Assembly (NCBI RefSeq): GCF_000315625.1
Contig: NW_005434457.1
Location: 24,014-67,834 of the forward strand
DNA: 43,821 nucleotides
Direction: 5' to 3'
Origin: Guillardia theta CCMP2712
Taxonomy: Eukaryota > Cryptophyceae > Pyrenomonadales > Geminigeraceae
Positions 24,007 through 32,097 of this stretch are shown here, in pieces. The translations under genes were made by a program, and so were the position numbers. The notes beneath the pieces are model-generated. The model saw only the letters and a program-made list of their open reading frames with translations, had not been told where the DNA came from and searched no databases. The stretch's first letter is position 1. Each line of letters starts with the position of its first letter.

Positions 24007-26127
24007 ATGCACGCTGAGAGGAGGCGCTGGCGATCAGTGGAGACGTCAGCTGCCATGCCGCTCCTCCCCCTGACTGCGGTTTCTCGCAGCACATGGCTTC
24101 TGCACCTGCTCCTCGCCGTGCTGTCACTGCCCCCTCCTCCCTCTCTCGGACTTACCCGTCATCCGGAGCATGTTCCCGTCGCCATCAACCTTCAGCATGT
24201 TCAAGGGGCTGTGGTGGAGGCAAGAATCGTTGGGATGCAACCAGACGTCTCCTACTCTGTCCTGATGCAGGCGATAGTCGACGGACTGATCGTCTTCTCG
24301 CAACCGATGAAGGTCAAGAGCTCGAGGATCGAAGTTACCATATCTGAACTGCCTCTGGGGGTGAATCAGCCGACCATTTCCTGCAAGCTCTATGACGACT
24401 ACCCTCACCTCTCAACTACCGAGAGCCTCCTTGCTTCGGTTCAGAAGCAGCTCCCTATCACTATCAAGGAACCGCCATACTCCGACGAGACGAGGCTGAG
24501 GATTGCGTGCTCTGAGCAGAGCTTTGAGGTCCCTCCGTCGCTCCAATGCTGCAGCAGCTCGCACGAACAAGACCTGAACATCTCCCTGGCGTCCATAGGC
24601 AGCATCGATCGGTCGATTCAGATGCTGCATGTGATGCTTCAATGGGACGGGCCTGTGTCGCTGGTTTTCTATGCTAGGTCGGAGGAGGAGGAGCGATTTA
24701 TCTCAGCATTTGTGGAAGAGACGATGATCCCAGCTGCCGTCAGAAGTTGTCGCGAGCTGAATCTCCAGCTACTGTCGGACTGCCACGACCAGGGCTCGCC
24801 GGAGCGGGTGTATCCCTTCCCAGTCAACAAGCTTCGATCTGTTGCCGTGTCAAGGGCCAAGACAGATCTCGTCCTTTACATCGACGTAGATTTCATTCCT
24901 TCGGCTGATGCTGCTCGTCAACTGCAGCAAGCAATGTCGTCGCCATCCTTTGATCAAGCCGCTGGCCTGCTTGTGCTCCCGGCCTTCCTAACCGTCTGGT
25001 CGTCACCTTGGCCATCGCCAATGAGGGTGGAAGACGAAGGGATGCAAGTAGAGCCTCTGCACTTAGACGAGCTGAAGCGCCGCTGCATCGCGGGTGACGT
25101 GTATCCTCCGGAGATGCCGTTCCGCATGTCGCCGCATGGAGCTACCGACTACCTCAAGTGGTTCCACATGCCAGCCAACAGGACAGAGCCGTTCCAAGTT
25201 CTCTACAGCATGTGGTACGAGCCCTACTTCGTCGTCAACCGCCGCCTGTGGAGGGGGATCAACCACCCTGGGCTCTTCGACGAGCGGTTCGTGGACGCTG
25301 GCCCAGACAAGGTCCAGCTCGCGTACGAGGCGGCAGTGTTGGGGTACTCGTTCTTCGTGCATCCAACCGCCTTCCTGGTTCACGTGCCTGAGAGGAAGGA
25401 GCTGTTCTGCCATGACAGGTTTGCTCAACTATGCAAGAAGCAAGAGGTCGATAAGACAAACTGGAAGGACAAGACTCTATACTTCTCCAACTTCCAGTTC
25501 CTCGACTTCATCTTCAGCATGCCAAGGTGGACGGACCACCGAGTCCCGGAGGGGTTTCATCGCCCCTGCTTCACCATCCCCTTTGCGTACATCACGGAGC
25601 TTTCTCGACGGGAGCTGATCTCGTTCCTCTTCCCTCCTGCGAAGGTCAAGATGGTCTGGACATGTGCGAGGGATAAGTGCGAACGAGTCCACGAGAAGTT
25701 TATGCTCTGGCAGGGTCATTTCCTGCCTCCCTCTGCCTTTCAAGTGCCTCCTCCGGACCTTGAAGCGCGTCAGTCCTTCAGGGAGGCCTTCAGCCGCTGG
25801 TGCTTCACTATTCCTCCCCTTGTCGGCATCTACTTCGTCCGTTCTGGCCGAGTTTTCATCCAGTATGACTCTCTCCTTCTTAACGGGGAGCCGGACGAGG
25901 TTGTCAATGCTTCTCACAAACTCTACACCAGCAGCGCTGCCTTCGTCCTCGAAATGTTTGAGGACAGTGGGACGAGCACGGCGGAAGTCCCTTGGGAAAA
26001 TGAGTGCTTTGAACAGACCGGCAGCCTTGCTAAGCTTGTCTTGTGCCATATCCAGTCTAAGATGGAGACGAGGCAGGGCAACTTCGACGTCATCTTGCGA
26101 TCAACTTACTTGATGAGTGCGTCTTGA
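24007..26127 (+). CDS. LARGE/B4GAT1-type glycosyltransferase (family GT49), intronless, 706 aa
   Basis: The ATG at 24007 gives MHAERRRWRSVETSAAMPLL and then a hydrophobic stretch (TWLLHLLLAVLSLPPPP), a type II signal anchor for Golgi or ER. A second ATG at 24055 also keeps the anchor. The catalytic part matches GT49: YPFPVNKLRSVAVSRAKTDL, then LYIDVDFIPSAD with the metal-binding DVD near residue 293, HGATDYLKWFHMP, WYEPYFVVNRRL, DERFVDAGPDKVQLAYE, and FFVHPTAFLVHVPERKEL. Animal relatives add glucuronic acid or xylose to matriglycan primers. The acceptor and sugar here are unknown. Residues ~50-170 before the catalytic part are not recognised. It is the only long intronless gene in the window, so it could have arisen by retroposition or transfer; this is inference. 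Confidence 0.9.
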   Translation: MHAERRRWRSVETSAAMPLLPLTAVSRSTWLLHLLLAVLSLPPPPSLGLTRHPEHVPVAINLQHVQGAVVEARIVGMQPDVSYSVLMQAIVDGLIVFSQPMKVKSSRIEVTISELPLGVNQPTISCKLYDDYPHLSTTESLLASVQKQLPITIKEPPYSDETRLRIACSEQSFEVPPSLQCCSSSHEQDLNISLASIGSIDRSIQMLHVMLQWDGPVSLVFYARSEEEERFISAFVEETMIPAAVRSCRELNLQLLSDCHDQGSPERVYPFPVNKLRSVAVSRAKTDLVLYIDVDFIPSADAARQLQQAMSSPSFDQAAGLLVLPAFLTVWSSPWPSPMRVEDEGMQVEPLHLDELKRRCIAGDVYPPEMPFRMSPHGATDYLKWFHMPANRTEPFQVLYSMWYEPYFVVNRRLWRGINHPGLFDERFVDAGPDKVQLAYEAAVLGYSFFVHPTAFLVHVPERKELFCHDRFAQLCKKQEVDKTNWKDKTLYFSNFQFLDFIFSMPRWTDHRVPEGFHRPCFTIPFAYITELSRRELISFLFPPAKVKMVWTCARDKCERVHEKFMLWQGHFLPPSAFQVPPPDLEARQSFREAFSRWCFTIPPLVGIYFVRSGRVFIQYDSLLLNGEPDEVVNASHKLYTSSAAFVLEMFEDSGTSTAEVPWENECFEQTGSLAKLVLCHIQSKMETRQGNFDVILRSTYLMSAS

Positions 26128-26439
26128 CGCGAGGAGAGAAGAAGGACCGTCAGGATATCCCGTCTATCTCTATCTATCGTCGTGCATCAGTTAAACCAGT
26201 CCATCTCGAGATTTATGCTTTATTTACATCTCACACCCAGTGGCACAAGCATATTCCCTCTTCTTCCTGATACTCCCCTCGCCCTTCCTCCTTACTGTAC
26301 ACCTATAACATCCTCTCACATCCCGCCGTCCTCGCTGAAGCCAGCTCGCTATCAGCTGCTCCTCCCTCGTCAGACTTGACCCGTTTCCCTACATCCTTAT
26401 CCTCTCCCCTTGATGACGATGTCCTGCTCGGTTGCTGCG
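26128..26439. other. 3' flank of GT49 and of copy C; segment shared with copy D
   Basis: About 26286-26372 and 26428-26440 match 27130-27222 in the same orientation (CTGAAGCCAGCTCGCTATCA), so the flank downstream of the micro-gene was copied as well. Copy C has ~60 bp here that D lacks. TTTATTTACATCTCA at ~26218 recurs at ~28976 downstream of copy E. Confidence 0.65.
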
Positions 26440-26634
26440 TCATAGCTCGTTCAGCCCCCCCGCCCCCAGCTCCATCCACTCCCCCACCGCGCTCACAACC
26501 CGCGCGTTGCTCCGAATGAGGGCGATGGAGTCGCGGAGGGCCCTGAGCTTCTTGTCCTTGGAGGGCTCGCCGTAGCTTGAAGGTAGCTGGGGCAGGGGAG
26601 GGAGGGAGGAGGAGCTGCCAGGAAGTGCTTGCAT
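26440..26634 (-). CDS. Copy C of the SKDKK micro-gene, 64 aa
   Basis: The ATG at 26634 lies in CCGCCATGCA. The N-terminal part (MQALPGSSSSLPPLPQLPSS) is Ser/Pro/Leu-rich and unlike the other copies. The family core follows (EPSKDKKLRALRDSIALI to the end LGAGGLNEL, stop TGA) and is nearly base-for-base identical to copy D. Upstream are ACAGGAACA, ACTACCCC, CACCCCACC and AAACGTTG (26793-26800). Function unknown. Confidence 0.6.
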   Translation of the reverse strand: MQALPGSSSSLPPLPQLPSSYGEPSKDKKLRALRDSIALIRSNARVVSAVGEWMELGAGGLNEL

Positions 26635-26659
26635 GGCGGTATCTTGCGAGCAGAGAGAG

Positions 26660-26760
26660 GATCGGAGATTTGAGGAGATACATAGTCTGAGATCGGATTG
26701 TTCCTGTCAATGAATGGGGTAGTTTAAAGGATTTGGAATGGGAAAAAGGGGTGGGGTGGT
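26660..26760 (-). promoter_or_regulatory. Promoter region of copy C
   Basis: Read on the minus strand: ACCACCCCACCCC, AACTACCCC, then ACAGGAACA (26699-26707) and a weak TATA-like TATGTA before the ATG at 26634. The same word order occurs in copies A, D and F. A similar ACCACCCCACCCC / AACTACCC pair lies at ~36540-36580 without a gene copy. Confidence 0.45.
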
Positions 26761-26896
26761 CATCAGATGTCACATGGCAATGTCTCAAGTTGCAACGTTT
26801 CACTCTCGTTTTCTGTTCCTAGTAGTAATATGTGAACGACCCTCGTGATCAGGTCGAGGAATGGTGAGACAGAACCGAGAAGGGAGGAGGAGAAGG

Positions 26897-26934
26897 GAGG
26901 AGGAGGAGGAGGAGGAGGAGGAGGAGGAGGAGGA
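26897..26934. repeat. (GGA)n microsatellite
   Basis: About 12 copies of AGG/GGA between copies C and D. The rest of 26801-27129 shows no coding signal. Confidence 0.9.
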
Positions 26935-27222
26935 TTTTGAGGTGGGACGGCCATGTCAAGGCTCAGGGGCAACAAGAAGAGTTCAAGTTGGGGCCTCCTG
27001 AGGTCGGGAGAGCAAACGATGTATGAACGCGTCCATATAAGAACAAGAACCAACATCTGTTAGCCTGAGCCTCATCAGCAGACGACCTTCATTCGTATCA
27101 CATATAAGCTTAACCCCTCCTCGCTCTTCCCCCTTACTGTACACCTGTAACACCCTCTCACATCCTGCCGTCCTCGCTGAAGCCAGCTCGCTATCAGCTG
27201 CTCCTCCTGCTCGGTTGCTGCG

Positions 27223-27423
27223 TCATAGCTCGTTCAGCCCCCCCGCCCCCAGCTCCATCCACTCCCCCACCGCGCTCACAACCCGCGCGTTGCTCCGAAT
27301 GAGGGCGATGGAGTCGCGGAGGGCCCTGAGCTTCTTGTCCTTGGAGGGCTCGACGTAGGCGTAGAGCTTCGCAGGTCCGATGCTTCGCGCGGGAGAGGGA
27401 GAGGGGGCGCGAGCGACGTGCAT
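27223..27423 (-). CDS. Copy D of the SKDKK micro-gene, 66 aa
   Basis: The ATG at 27423 is in GCCATGCA. The protein (MHVARAPSPSPARSIGPAKL, then core, ending GGLNEL) is the inverted-duplicate partner of copy A: it shares its promoter, its 5' leader and its N-terminus. Its last residues are of the LNEL type, like C, so its 3' end matches C and its 5' end matches A. This mosaic suggests recombination or gene conversion between copies. Function unknown. Confidence 0.62.
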   Translation of the reverse strand: MHVARAPSPSPARSIGPAKLYAYVEPSKDKKLRALRDSIALIRSNARVVSAVGEWMELGAGGLNEL

Positions 27424-27561
27424 GGCGACGAAAAGCTGACAGCAGGGCTCAGAGAGCAGAGCCAAGGGAGTCCAAGCACAGACCGAGGAGAGGAGCAGCA
27501 AGCGCGTGGAGCAGGGAGCTGACCAGGAGGAGGGATGGAGCGGAGGCTGCCAAGAATCAGC

Positions 27562-27630
27562 TTTATAGAGAGTGGGTGGGGAGGGGGTAGGGGGCGAATG
27601 TTCCTGTGCGAGGAGGGGTAGCAGTTAGAC
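27562..27630 (-). promoter_or_regulatory. Promoter of copy D: ACAGGAACA and TATA box
   Basis: TATAAA at 27562-27567, ACAGGAACA at 27599-27607 and GCTACCCC just upstream, in the order seen for copy A. The ATG is about 140 bp downstream. Confidence 0.6.
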
Positions 27631-27980
27631 CGGATTCTAGCGCCGAGGTGGGGTGGTGTTAGATGTCCCCGGATACCTGTTAAGACTTCTATGATGTTGT
27701 TCCCTCGTGATGCTGACATAAGGAGATCTCAAGACGCACCCCCACGCCAACGCAAGCCAGTATGACCCCTCATGCGCAACGTTTGATGTTACTAGATATA
27801 CGAACCAGTAATGTTCTGTATGTCAGCAATGTCCCAGTCACCCACCCACTTGATCCCGGATGCCATCTGGGTATCGTGACCTTGCGGATGACTAATAGAG
27901 TAATTGTTTTTTTCTTTTGCTAATAACTTTTTAAGTCGATCAAAGTTGATACTCCTTGTTGTGTTTCGTTTCAAGACTTA

Positions 27981-28361
27981 GGCCCGTTTCCCGCCGGCTC
28001 CCAGATTCCAGATTCCAGATTTTTTCATACAAATATAAGTCAATTTCTTTTTTTTGCTCCAAATGTTTTGGAGAACTCAACTATAAGTCATTTTAATTTG
28101 AGAATGAAACGATGCGGTTGACTTTCCCAGATTTTGCTTTTCGAATGGGTAGGCACTATATGGAAATATATTATTAGCTCAATCGAGAGAAATTGTTAGA
28201 ATGTAGGGAGGGTACGCTGGGAGCATCAAATATGAACAGGCAGGGGACCCCACCCCCTGTGAGTATGTATTGAAAGCACCGGTGAATATTTCAGCGTAAA
28301 TTTCAAATCTATTTGAATAAAGTCAAAAATCTGGAATCTTGGAGCCGGCGGGAAACGGCCC
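27981..28361. mobile_element. MITE, PIF/Harbinger-like, 381 bp with ~35-bp terminal inverted repeats
   Basis: The left end (GGCCCGTTTCCCGCCGGCTC, continuing with C-AGATTCCAGATT) and the reverse complement of the right end (GGGCCGTTTCCCGCCGGCTC, then CAAGATTCCAGATTTTT) match over ~35 bp. It is flanked by a 3-bp TTA on both sides (27978-27980 and 28362-28364), a target-site duplication typical of PIF/Harbinger and Tourist elements. The left end holds one extra AGATTCC. The interior is AT-rich and has no transposase ORF, so the element is non-autonomous. Confidence 0.8.
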
Positions 28362-28364
28362 TTA

Positions 28365-29034
28365 TACTTCTACTAACTTGATATTCCCCTACTCTCGTGA
28401 TTGTGTTCAAATGCACTATCGCTGAACTCATCAGACTCGAAGTGGAAGTCAATGTGTTAATGAGACAACAAAGGTTTGTGCTATGACATCATGCAAGGGG
28501 AGAACGATCCTTTTATCATCAGTCAAAGGAACCCCAGAGATGTAAGGGGTTCCGAGCAATGCTGCCTCATGCACCTCTTCGAGCTTCAATCAACTGATGG
28601 TTGCACCAGTAAAGGAGATCTCTCGCTCTCGCTCTTCCTCCCCCTCCCTTCCTCTCTGTCCCTGCCCTGCCCTGCCTCCCTTCCCCCCTCACTTCACTTT
28701 CCCTCTTTTCTCTGCTCTCTCCCTCTCCTTCCTCCCTGACCTCTGACCGTAACTTTATCGCTGTTACGAACACTGGCGATTAGAATGCTTCTGATCTTCA
28801 TTGAATGCTCGACAGAATGCAAGTGACACAGCCTGACTACTGCAAGTGACTGACTGCACCACAACACAGTCTCACAATAAAGAAACTGAAAATCGTGTAG
28901 CGTTGACGGCATCAGCCATTGTCATAGAGAAAGAAGAAGAAGAAGAAACGAGGCTTGTTCTCTATGACTCCGGTTTTTATTTACATCTCATGCTGACTAT
29001 CATACATGTTCTTGATGCTGCTGCCGCTGCTGCG
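28365..29034. other. Intergenic DNA, 3' flank of copy E
   Basis: It has a pyrimidine-rich stretch at ~28616-28740 and a small GAA run at ~28937-28950. TTTATTTACATCTCA near 28976 is shared with the 3' flank of copy C. No gene seen. Confidence 0.5.
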
Positions 29035-29286
29035 TCATAGCTCGTTCAGGCTCCCCGCCCCCAGCTCCATCCACTCCCCCACCGCGCTCACAACCCGCGC
29101 GTTGCTCCGAATGAGGGCGATGGAGTCGCGGAGGGCGCGGAGCTTCTTGTCCTTGGAGGGCTCGACGTAGCAAACGGATTTGTTGTTGTTGTTGTTGGAG
29201 GAGGAGGAGGAGGAGGAGGAGGGAAGGAGGACGGAGGAGCGAGTCGGAGGAGAGACATCGAGAGGGTTACAGGGAGTGGCATGCAT
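29035..29286 (-). CDS. Copy E of the SKDKK micro-gene, 83 aa
   Basis: The ATG at 29286 starts MHATPCNPLD, shared with copy F. A Ser then Asn homopolymer stretch encoded by (TCC)n(AAC)n follows, then KSVCYVEPSKDKK and the family core, ending GAGSLNEL. It is the intact counterpart of frameshifted copy F. AAACGTTG lies at 29372-29379, only ~90 bp upstream. No TATA box or ACAGGAACA is seen. Function unknown. Confidence 0.58.
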   Translation of the reverse strand: MHATPCNPLDVSPPTRSSVLLPSSSSSSSSNNNNNKSVCYVEPSKDKKLRALRDSIALIRSNARVVSAVGEWMELGAGSLNEL

Positions 29287-30131
29287 TGCGGTGTGTGCCG
29301 AGAGAGGATGGGAGGTACCGTGTGTCTCCCTTTAGTAAGGGGGGATGCAGGGCGAGCGGTATTGCAACACGCAACGTTTCATGTGGATCTCCGTGCCGCG
29401 CCATGGCGAGTACGTGACTGATACATGGCAGGCAGAGTCCGTGATCAAAAACCTGCGATAGAGGCAGCACCCTGTCCTCCCTCTAGTCATAGATACTGCC
29501 ACCACCTATTACAGACGTGATCTTAAGATTGCATCTTAGTATGATCGTCCTTTCAGTTGCTCCTCTTGCAGTTCCCTGTAATACTCTGACGGTTGTCCGT
29601 CAAGCTTGACAGTGAGCGTCTGCTCGAGCTCCAGTAGCTGCGTTACAGACTACTGGGTCACCATCTACCCATCATGATCTAGCCCAGAATTCCATCAATC
29701 CTTCCCTGGAAGAAAGCTTCAGGTCTGCAGCGTTGACGGCTGTGTGCAACCAAGCTGTTGAGGTGCATCTGAATTAGATTTCATGGCATTTGTCAAAATA
29801 TAATCCAGCAAAGATGCTCTCAGCTCTTCCTGTAGACGTCTTCAACCCGAGCATCATGGTACCATCCACCAGGGCTCATCAGTGTGAAGTGAAGAACGTG
29901 AAAGACAAGATGATGGTTTGCATCAAACTTCATGTTTGTTACATTCAACACCCGAATCTCAATATCATACATCGTCGCCCTGTCTCAGTGTTGCTGCCAT
30001 CCCGCCTTTGCCCTACAGTTCCGCAACACAGAAAGCGCTCTTACACCTTCCCTTCCCCAATCCTTATCCTGATCCGAACCTCGTTCTTATTCTTGACTGC
30101 ATTTTTCATGTTCTGTCACCCGGTCGCTGCG
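29287..30131. other. Intergenic DNA between copies E and F
   Basis: No supported gene. A plus-strand ORF at 29817-30137 (MLSALPVDVFNPSIM) runs into the 3' end of copy F and lacks any recognisable feature. Upstream of copy E the sequence shares CAACGTTT with the other copies. Confidence 0.4.
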
Positions 30132-30397
30132 TCATAGTTCGTTCAGGCTCCCCGCCCCCAGCTCCATCCACTCCCCCACCGCGCTCACAACCCGCGCGTT
30201 GCTCCGAATGAGGGCGATGGAGTCGCGGAGAGCGCTGAGCTTCTTGTCCTTGGAGGGCTCGACGTAGCAAACGGATTTGCTGTTGTTGTTGTTGTTGTTG
30301 TTGTTGGAGGAGGAGAGGAGGAGGAGGAGAGGATGGAAGAGGGAGAGGGAGCGACATCAATCATCGAATCGAGAGGGTTACAGGGAGTAGCATGCAT
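30132..30397 (-). pseudogene. Copy F of the SKDKK micro-gene, frameshifted in a TCC microsatellite
   Basis: The ATG at 30397 starts MHATPCNPLD as in copy E. The TCC tract is interrupted by a partial unit, so the frame from the ATG reads poly-Thr and then PFATSSPPRT, not VCYVEPSKDKK. The core itself is intact (down to SLNEL and TGA at 30132) in the third frame, but that frame meets a TGA upstream before any ATG. Unless splicing or slippage restores it, no SKDKK product is made. The promoter is intact. Confidence 0.75.
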
Positions 30398-30451
30398 GGC
30401 GGTGAGTGATGTGCCGGAGAGAGGATTGGACGAGGAGTGTGGAGACAGGGT

Positions 30452-30492
30452 TTTATAGGCTCAGCTTGTTCCTGTAAAAAGGGGGGTAGTTA
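30452..30492 (-). promoter_or_regulatory. Promoter of copy F: TATA, ACAGGAACA and ACTACCCC
   Basis: TATAAA is the reverse complement of 30452-30457, ACAGGAACA of 30468-30476, and TAACTACCCC of 30483-30492. Further upstream are a heat-shock-element-like TTC-TA-GAA-GT-TTC at 30539-30551 and AAACGTTG at 30568-30575. Confidence 0.55.
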
Positions 30493-30575
30493 GAGTGTAA
30501 AAGGGGGGTAGGTGTATAACATACAAAATTAGGTGGAGTTCTAGAAGTTTCTGGACCTCAGGAGATGCAACGTTT

Positions 30576-31089
30576 CGTTTCTCTCTCCGCTAAAACTGCT
30601 TGAAAAGGGCAAGCGCATGTCCAAGTCACGGTCGGAGCCATGCCGGCAACACTCAAAGCAACCGCTCGTAAAGCCGCTCAGTCGGAGCCTCGGAGTGTCA
30701 CAGTGCTGCCAGGCTCTCTGAGCGACTGACTCTGAGGCGCGCCGCTACGAGGCCACATGTCGACGCCATTGAAAAAAAACGGATAGTTGACTGAAAACTG
30801 TCAACTCTGTCCAGTGGTCGCTGATCATTCATCATGTCCACGTGCAACTCAAATCTCGAGATCTGCCTCCTTCGTTTTGCTTTACTTGGAGTAAAACTGT
30901 TCGACGGTCACGGTTACCCCCGTCACGTTACCCTTGCTCACAAGACCATCCGATCGGGGACCGGCTGAATTGAACATCCTCTCCCCTTGTACGATACCTG
31001 CTCCTCCTGCGCATGCTCCCGTTGTACGGTATCTTCTCCTGCACCTGCTCCCGCGTCCTTCTGTAACAGCACTTGCTGCGTCAACAACC
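30576..31089. other. Intergenic DNA upstream of copy G
   Basis: GC-rich CGGAGC/CACTG words at 30620-30760 resemble the composition at 20110-20330 and 31560-32090. None of the shared promoter words of the other copies is found, so copy G probably uses a different promoter. Confidence 0.4.
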
Positions 31090-31284
31090 ATGCTACGTGA
31101 AGGTGCGACTCGTGACTCCCAGTCCGCCGATCCTGGGAAGCTCTACGCCTACGTCGAGCCCTCCAAGGACAAGAAGCTCAGCGCCCTCCACGACTCCATC
31201 GCCCTCATTCGAAGCAACGCGCGGGTTGTGAGCGCGGTGGGGGAGTGGATGGAGCTGGGGGCGGGAAGCCTGAACGAGCTATGA
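31090..31284 (+). CDS. Copy G of the SKDKK micro-gene, 64 aa
   Basis: The ATG at 31090 starts MLREGATRDSQSADPGKLYA, a polar N-terminus unlike other copies, but GKLYAYVEP joins the core as in copies A and D. One change, LHDSIALI for LRDSIALI, marks it. It ends GAGSLNEL with the usual CTATGACGC. It lacks the GCCATGCA start context and the shared upstream motifs. Function unknown. Confidence 0.55.
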   Translation: MLREGATRDSQSADPGKLYAYVEPSKDKKLSALHDSIALIRSNARVVSAVGEWMELGAGSLNEL

Positions 31285-32097
31285 CGCTGGTTGGTAAGAC
31301 TGAGTTGATTATCGAGAGATATCAGCGCCATGCAAGCATGAGCGATCAACTGTGCGACGTTGTGTGGAAGATTTCAAGTATCAGGAAGGTTTAGCGTGGT
31401 AAGAGACCGTCAATGGGACTCGGGATGGTAACTCAGAGTCAGTTCAAGGCCGTGAGCAAGAAGCCGAGTGGATTCATGTAATAAACCCTTCAAGGATTCT
31501 TCAACCCAAGGGCTGATCAGTGTCAGTGGAGTGCCTGCGCAGTGCTACTTTCAGCCTTCACGTTGCCCCCCGGTGAGCTCTCACTGAGCAACCCTCGGTG
31601 AGCTCTCACTGAGCGGCTGCCGCGCCGCAGTCAAAAGTCAGTCACTGAGTCAATCAAGGTCAGTGACACTGGCACGGTGACACTGTGACTGAGCCTCGGG
31701 CCCTCCGAGGGTATGATCGGACTGCCGTTATCGTCACGAGTCAACTTTTACCTCACTAGCCCAGGCTACCGGGACTCCGGGCGACTCGGCCCCGCCGTGA
31801 CGGGCCCACGGCCACGAGTGCCCGGCAGACTGCCACCGGGGGCCCGCGGCGGCGCCGATCCGGCAAACCAGCGAACTTCGAACTTCTCCGAGGCTCCGAG
31901 CCAGTCTTCCGGGCGGTGGCTTCCGGCATGTCACACACTGGGTGACGAGTCTCATGCGGTAGCAGCCGCGCCACCGTCGTGACAATAGCCAGTCAGCATC
32001 GGCGGACACCGTGGCAGGCGTCGGTACCGCCGGGCAGCTCGGCCGCGCACTGTGGCACTAGTCGCGGCCCGGCCCGCGCGGAGGCGGCTAGTCACCG
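31285..32097. other. GC-rich intergenic DNA with short direct repeats
   Basis: CGGTGAGCTCTCACTGAGC occurs at 31571-31589 and 31596-31614 (period 25). GTCACTGAGTC-type words recur at 31630-31700, and CCGG/GGCC-rich DNA spans 31760-32095. No coding signal. Confidence 0.5.

Larger units (their letters stand above)
27223..27890 (-). repeat. Right arm of the inverted duplication (copy D with its promoter)
   Basis: Reverse-complement match to about 20595-21220, strongest over 27223-27737. Beyond that, ATCAAACGTTGCG (~27775-27787) and TCCGGGATCAA (~27855) still align with the A arm. Confidence 0.8.

Noticed and set aside
29790-30137. Plus-strand ORF of ~115 codons beginning MLSALPVDVFN (ATG 29817)
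   Set aside because: It runs into the antisense of copy F's 3' end, has no recognisable domain and no splice partner. Left as intergenic.
21031-31284. Micro-gene copies as a classical transposon, retrotransposon or CRISPR-like array
   Set aside because: No terminal inverted repeats, target-site duplications, poly-A tails or regular spacers are seen around the copies, and no transposase or reverse transcriptase is present in the window.
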